A stretch of 64,000 nucleotides of DNA, taken from assembly GCF_002001005.1 (NCBI RefSeq), contig NZ_MUNX01000104.1, positions 23,777 to 87,776 on the forward strand. Direction: 5' to 3'. The notes below the pieces were generated by a model that was not told where the DNA came from, ran no database searches, and worked only from the letters and a program-made list of their open reading frames with translations. Shown in pieces: positions 59,814 through 64,000 of this stretch (the stretch's first letter is position 1; each line of letters starts with the position of its first letter). The position numbers and the translations under genes were made by a program. The stretch is from Flavobacterium sp. A45. Its GTDB lineage: Bacteria; Bacteroidota; Bacteroidia; Flavobacteriales; Flavobacteriaceae.

Positions 59814-60509
59814 TTAAAAGATAATCCCTCTAACTTTTGCTTCCCGAATTAAATCAATATCACTTCCGTCTTCAACTTTAAAGAGCTCTTTTAGATTTAC
59901 TTTTCTGCTTTCTATAGCATGTAGTGAAATAGGGATGTATTGCGGAATATCTTTGGTTTTTGTCCCTTTAGAAATATGGAATAAAATTAATTTGTCAAAT
60001 TGATCAATACCTTCAAAATCATTATTAATTTGATCAGCCATCTTAATGACAGAGTGACTATAGTATATTTCGTCTTTCAAAATGATGTCAAAGCCAAAAA
60101 GCAGTTCGTCAAATGTTAAATCATTTTTTATAACCAATCCAGCAGGATTTATAGTCTCAATTATATTTTTTATTTTGAGTAATTCAGTATACATGGTTAG
60201 CAGAATAATTTTGCAATTGGGCATCAATTCCATAATTAATTTAGCTAAATCCTCACCAGAAATAATTCCTTTTTCTTCAAAAGCAGGCATGCTGATATCT
60301 AAAAAAGCAACGTCAAAAGGAAGGGTTTCTGGATTTGTAATAATGTTATAACCTGTCTCGCAGTCCTTACCTTGTGTAAATGAGTATTCATAAATATCAG
60401 GTTTGTAACGAGTAATGGCGTTTTTATATCCGTCAATTATAAAGGGATGGTCGTCTACTATTAAAATGTTTTTTTTGATTAATTTTTCCACTTTTGAATC
60501 CACTATCAT
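59814..60509 (-). CDS. NarL/LuxR-type response regulator
   Basis: This 231-residue protein has a receiver domain with acidic pair D19/D20 (LIVDDHPF), phospho-acceptor D71 (VAFLDISMP), Thr in ILLTMYTE and Lys in GLVIKNDL, followed by a C-terminal helix-turn-helix (about 165-215, FHISKGTKTKDIPQYIPISLHAIESRK). Its ATG overlaps the kinase stop by one base (TAATG), so the two are translationally coupled. Targets are unknown. Confidence 0.9.
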   Translation of the reverse strand: MIVDSKVEKLIKKNILIVDDHPFIIDGYKNAITRYKPDIYEYSFTQGKDCETGYNIITNPETLPFDVAFLDISMPAFEEKGIISGEDLAKLIMELMPNCKIILLTMYTELLKIKNIIETINPAGLVIKNDLTFDELLFGFDIILKDEIYYSHSVIKMADQINNDFEGIDQFDKLILFHISKGTKTKDIPQYIPISLHAIESRKVNLKELFKVEDGSDIDLIREAKVRGIIF

Positions 60510-62596
60510 TACGTTGTAGTTTTTTGTGTTTTTTTAATTGGAATTGCTATTATTATGGTAGTTCCTTCTTCTTTTTTTGATTTTATTTCGAGGGTTCCTT
60601 CACATTCAACAGTTCTCGTTTTTATATTTTGTAGGCCAATCCCTTTTTTTGCTCGGTTGATATTAAATCCTACACCATCATCGCTAATTTTCAGTATTAA
60701 ATTGTCATTTTGCTTTTTAAATTCCACTTTTATTTTGGTGGCCTTAGCATATTTATTACAATTTTGAAGAGACTCTTGAAGAATTCGGTATATATTAATT
60801 TTTACGGTATTGTCAATATAATCCCATTTTATTGCAGGGTCAATATGGGCAAGAAACTTTGAACTATATGTTTTTTTCTGTTCTTCAAATAAATTAGCAA
60901 CTATGGCGACGAAGTTATTAATTAATTCTGATTTTTCTCTATTCAAGTTATGTGAAATTTCCCGAATATCTTGTTCAATATTTTTGAGTTCAGTAAGATA
61001 GTTTAGTCTTCTTTCAATACCTGAATCGTCTTTGATTTTGTTTAAACTATCCAAATTGATTCGAACACCAAACATTCTGCCCAGCACACCATCGTGCAAT
61101 TCCCTTGCTACTCTTTTTTTCTCTTTAATACTATTGATTTCAATAGTGTTTTGTTGATTGATTAATAAATTATAAATCTCGGCATTCGCTTGCTGCTGCT
61201 GTTGTTTGAACAACAGTTCGCGTTGTTTAACTTTTTGAAGTTTAATGGTATACAATAATATTGCCAAGATTATGAAAGAACCAAAAATTAACAAAAGTTT
61301 CTTATTTTGACCTTCAAGATTCGTATTCTCAACTTTTATTTCATCGGTTTCATATTCTATTCTGGAGAATTTTTCACCCATTTTACGTTCAGCCTTTTGC
61401 AAACGATCATTGATTTGAATGTATTCTTTAGAATATTTGGATGCGTTTTTAGGGTCTACCGTTTCCATTTGTTTGAGGGTTTCCAGTACACTTCTTAATC
61501 GATTAGTGCTACGGGAAAGTGTAAGTGCTTGTTTGGAATACTGAATAGCTCTTAAAGTGTCATTTTTGGAAGCAAAATATTCAGACAAATGGGTTTTGTT
61601 GATGATGACCCCTGATGTAAGGTGTAAACTATCCCTAATTTTAAGCGCTCTATAGAATTGTTCAGGAAGCCCTTCTGATTCTTTAAGTTTAAATTTAGAA
61701 TAGGCTAAATTATCCAATAACATTGCATATAATTTGGGTTTATTTACAAATAAATTTTCTTGTTGTAGCCCTTTTTCAAAATTACTTTTTGCTTGTTGGT
61801 AATTTTTTAAGTTCAAATACACATAACCCATATTGTTTAAGGAGGATGCTTTAAATTGCAAAACTGATGAAAAAGATTGGTTGTCAATAATGGCCAACGC
61901 TTTGTTATGGTATTCTAAAGCTCTGTCATATTCTTCCCGTTCATTGTATAAAATCCCTAAAAGGTTATACGCTTCGTAAAGCAATTCATCGGCATTTATT
62001 CCTTTTAGGACTTTCAATGCTTTAAAAACAGCTATTTCGCAGTTGAAGTAATCGTTCTCATTGTATTGTAAATTAGCTTTACCAATTCGTGTTTTGGCTA
62101 GATTGTAATTGTCGTTAAGATGAAGATATAATTTTTCTGCTTTAAAATAATTAAAATAGGCACTGTCTGAAATTGCTTTTGCTCCGTAATAATCTCCTAG
62201 ATAAGTATAGGCTTTGGCCATGTTAACAGAATCATTGTTTTTTTTTGAGCGATCCAAGATGAGTTTTGATGCATCAAAATAACCTTGCCAATCTTTCATG
62301 TTGTAATACCGATTGGCCACCTTAAAAAGATTGACTTTATTAATCGAATCGTCTTTTTGACTCATAATAATTGCCAATGCTTTTTGATTGTATTTTTTTT
62401 TGTAGGCAAAAGGCAAACGGTCATCATTAGCCAAAGTTAGATAGGTAGAAAGGCTATCTTGGGAGATGTTTGTAGTTTGAATGGCTATTTTATTCTTGGT
62501 ACAACCAAAGAAAATAAACAAAGAAAAGATTAGTATGTAGTTAATTTTATTCAACAGTAGGATTTGAGTTGAATCAAAAATACTAAAACTTTTCAT
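60509..62596 (-). CDS. TPR-containing sensor histidine kinase (HisKA_3 type)
   Basis: This 695-residue protein has an N-terminal signal/lipobox-like segment (YILIFSLFIFFGC, Cys32), six to eight TPR-like repeats (about 60-400, e.g. YEAYNLLGILYNEREEYDRALEYHNKALAII), a membrane helix (LLLIFGSFIILAILLYTI), a coiled segment, then HisKA_3 with RELHDGVLG and an ATPase domain with DDGVGFN and GIGLQNIKTR. The periplasmic TPRs would sense a peptide or protein. The start is the ATG at 62596; an ATG at 62614 lies inside the upstream terminator. Confidence 0.9.
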   Translation of the reverse strand: MKSFSIFDSTQILLLNKINYILIFSLFIFFGCTKNKIAIQTTNISQDSLSTYLTLANDDRLPFAYKKKYNQKALAIIMSQKDDSINKVNLFKVANRYYNMKDWQGYFDASKLILDRSKKNNDSVNMAKAYTYLGDYYGAKAISDSAYFNYFKAEKLYLHLNDNYNLAKTRIGKANLQYNENDYFNCEIAVFKALKVLKGINADELLYEAYNLLGILYNEREEYDRALEYHNKALAIIDNQSFSSVLQFKASSLNNMGYVYLNLKNYQQAKSNFEKGLQQENLFVNKPKLYAMLLDNLAYSKFKLKESEGLPEQFYRALKIRDSLHLTSGVIINKTHLSEYFASKNDTLRAIQYSKQALTLSRSTNRLRSVLETLKQMETVDPKNASKYSKEYIQINDRLQKAERKMGEKFSRIEYETDEIKVENTNLEGQNKKLLLIFGSFIILAILLYTIKLQKVKQRELLFKQQQQQANAEIYNLLINQQNTIEINSIKEKKRVARELHDGVLGRMFGVRINLDSLNKIKDDSGIERRLNYLTELKNIEQDIREISHNLNREKSELINNFVAIVANLFEEQKKTYSSKFLAHIDPAIKWDYIDNTVKINIYRILQESLQNCNKYAKATKIKVEFKKQNDNLILKISDDGVGFNINRAKKGIGLQNIKTRTVECEGTLEIKSKKEEGTTIIIAIPIKKTQKTTT

Positions 62597-62599
62597 ATA

Positions 62600-62630
62600 A
62601 AAAAAGGCTGCCAAGTAAATGACAGCCTTT
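62600..62630 (-). terminator. Intrinsic terminator forming the kinase leader
   Basis: On the minus strand AAAGGCTG and CAGCCTTT pair around a 15-nt region, followed by TTTTT; the kinase ATG comes 4 nt later. It ends the small secreted-protein gene at 62652 and would limit read-through into the kinase. Confidence 0.75.
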
Positions 62631-62651
62631 ATTGCGTTGATGAAATCAATT

Positions 62652-62912
62652 TTAGTCTAATTTTCTATCTCTCCCTGTGTCTTGGCCTCCATTCCCGTCA
62701 ATTTCAGATAGTTGATTGATGCTTTCGTTTTTTGATGTATTACCAATGATATCTAATTTTTTATCTCTACCGGTATCTTGACCTCCATTCCCATCGATTG
62801 GTGTATTTACAGAATAGTCAATGATTGAAGATGTTGTGCTTTTTGGAGAAGCAAATGAAGTTGTTGCCAATACTAATGTAAATAATCCGATAGTTAAAAT
62901 TGCTTTTTTCAT
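62652..62912 (-). CDS. Small secreted protein with duplicated GGQDTGRD motif
   Basis: This 86-residue protein has a signal peptide (MKKAILTIGLFTLVLATTSF, cleavage near ASP) and a mature part of about 60 residues. The mature part holds two copies of IDGNGGQDTGRD(K/R)KLD, the second at the very C-terminus. There is no Cys. The gene lies directly upstream of the TPR kinase and shares its strand, so the product could be a ligand or accessory of that sensor; this is inference. Unrecognised family. Confidence 0.75.
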   Translation of the reverse strand: MKKAILTIGLFTLVLATTSFASPKSTTSSIIDYSVNTPIDGNGGQDTGRDKKLDIIGNTSKNESINQLSEIDGNGGQDTGRDRKLD

Positions 62913-63086
62913 GATTTTGAGGCTTTATGTTGTTGTTTTTTTTTACGCTTTTGATTCCGTTTGCATTGGAATTCATTTGTAAAACTAAACAGGAAGCCGC
63001 AATAATCAATTCAAAAAAAGGCGTTTATGGTAGAAGGTATTCGTTTGATAGTGAATGGATAGTAATTCAGGGTGAACGTCTATTTC

Positions 63087-63896
63087 TTAGGTTTCGATGT
63101 AATTTTCATTTGCAAATTCACTAATTATAAAGTCAATATTGGTTTTGTAAGACTTCGAGAATGGAAGTTTTATTGTAGTTTTCTTAATGTAACACAAAGA
63201 ATTCCCCGTGTGGATTCTAGAAATAAAATTACGATTTACTATATAACTATTGTGGATTCGTATAAACGGATTGGTTAAGACGGTTTCAAAATGTTTCAAT
63301 GTTTTGAAAGCCGTTATCATTTCGCCATTTTTTAAATGAATATCCGTAGAGTTATTATCGGCTTGAAAATAACATATTTCGTCAGAATCAATGTACCTAT
63401 GGTCTCCATAAGATTTGACACATAAGATAAATGATTTTTTATTGCTTTTTAATTCTAAATTTTCAAGATTTCGTTTTTCTTTGGCATTTGGATTTTGGAC
63501 AAGAACAACTTCGTCTTCTGTGTTTATTTTATTCAATTTATGAATCAATTTTACAAAATCGATAACTAATAAGGGTTTCAATAAATAATCGATGACTTCG
63601 TATTTGATACAATCGAAAGCAAAATCTTTTTTCTTGGTAGTAATGACAATTTTTGGTAATTCTTTTAAATACATCATTAATCCATTGATTAATTGTAAGG
63701 AGAGATTGCTGTTCTTATCGATTGGATCTATTTCCAAGAAGATGAGTTTAGGCATATGCTCTAAAATTAGATTTACGCCGTCTGCATAATTATCAGCGGA
63801 AGCAAGAAAATTTAATTCCGAAAATTCACTGGCAATTGCCTTTGTTTTCAAAACGCTTTCTGGATCGTCATCTATAATAATGTAGGTGTAATTCAT
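63087..63896 (-). CDS. LytTR regulator with a pseudo-receiver domain
   Basis: This 269-residue protein has an N-terminal receiver-like domain (about 1-120) that keeps the acidic cluster D9-D11 (IIDDDPES) and the Lys in VIDYLLKPL, but has Glu55 at the phospho-acceptor position (LIFLEIDP). A C-terminal LytTR DNA-binding domain (about 165-260) shows EICYFQADNNSTDIHLKNG and FIRIHNSYIVN. Glu can mimic the phosphorylated state, so the protein may be constitutively active or respond to something else. It is upstream of the small secreted-protein gene by 174 nt. Confidence 0.88.
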   Translation of the reverse strand: MNYTYIIIDDDPESVLKTKAIASEFSELNFLASADNYADGVNLILEHMPKLIFLEIDPIDKNSNLSLQLINGLMMYLKELPKIVITTKKKDFAFDCIKYEVIDYLLKPLLVIDFVKLIHKLNKINTEDEVVLVQNPNAKEKRNLENLELKSNKKSFILCVKSYGDHRYIDSDEICYFQADNNSTDIHLKNGEMITAFKTLKHFETVLTNPFIRIHNSYIVNRNFISRIHTGNSLCYIKKTTIKLPFSKSYKTNIDFIISEFANENYIET

Positions 63897-63942
63897 TTTT
63901 TAAAACTTAATTTTAATGCTCAATTTTTGTTCTTTTTTAAAT

Positions 63943-64000
63943 TTATGACTTTCTTATTTTAAAAGATGCTCCAAAAAGAATAGAATAATTGGAATAAAAA
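63943..64000 (-). CDS. C-terminal end of a probable outer-membrane beta-barrel protein (cut by window edge)
   Basis: The last 18 codons before a stop at 63945-63943 read FYSNYSILFGASFKIRKS. The alternating pattern and SFKI near the end resemble the last strand of outer-membrane proteins such as PorP/SprF-like ones. It ends 46 nt upstream of the LytTR gene on the same strand. Only the tail is in the window, so identity is tentative. Confidence 0.4.
   Translation of the reverse strand, partial: FYSNYSILFGASFKIRKS

Overview
The window is a 64 kb stretch of AT-rich chromosome from a member of the Bacteroidota, almost certainly Flavobacteriaceae and most like Flavobacterium. The evidence is the gene content (mevalonate-pathway HMG-CoA synthase, MurF-Alr fusion, single-subunit SdhC, a type IX secretion C-terminal domain, a RamB/ScfR-type glyoxylate regulator), the near absence of Shine-Dalgarno sites, and repeated use of the Bacteroidota promoter pattern (TTG, about 19-20 nt, TAnnTTTG). 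I see no prophage, insertion sequence, CRISPR array or rRNA operon. There is one tRNA gene (anticodon CAU). The gene at each window edge is cut (isocitrate lyase on the left, the last codons of a probable outer-membrane protein on the right).

Layout. 1-3.5 kb: glyoxylate shunt (aceA, aceB) divergent from a ScfR/RamB-like regulator, with a perfect 14-bp palindrome between them. 3.5-8.8 kb: HMG-CoA synthase, then sdhCAB. 8.9-14 kb: a lipoprotein bracketed by twin terminators, then a minus-strand cluster (cupin, RidA-like lipoprotein, two alpha/beta hydrolases, AraC regulator) in which both hydrolases carry the same 80-bp promoter and activator block. 14-24 kb: omega-amidase, an Ig-like lipoprotein, a repeat-dense gap, queD-lpxH, a GNAT, and a minus-strand run of a conserved hypothetical, rsmI, hopJ, recJ and an MFS exporter. 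24-32 kb: tdk-murF/alr, mscL, asd, a His/Cys-rich small secreted protein and a TonB-dependent receptor. 32-43 kb: mtgA with a FAD oxidoreductase, two secreted peptidases (S9, C1), and a 1352-residue T9SS cargo with eight internal repeats. 43-52 kb: pfkB, DinB with a WYL regulator, a RelE-type toxin-antitoxin pair, lepA, dusB, a LolC/E-like permease, rbfA, mce and a tRNA. 52-60 kb: a PID-CTERM-like small protein, ribE, pdxA, the yceD-rpmF-fabH-accB-accC lipid operon, thiL. 60-64 kb: a two-component pair (TPR histidine kinase and response regulator), a small secreted protein with a duplicated motif, and a LytTR regulator whose receiver has Glu in place of the phospho-accepting Asp.

Most genes are housekeeping. 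The unusual material is largely non-coding. It includes a three-copy dispersed element with fixed ends and a variable hairpin (about 16.5, 29.6 and 51.4 kb), a second hairpin repeat with 24-nt arms, a 25-bp perfect inverted repeat, and the shared regulatory block of the hydrolase cluster. Among proteins, the 62-64 kb signalling locus (duplicated-motif secreted peptide, leader terminator, kinase, pseudo-receiver LytTR) is the least conventional.
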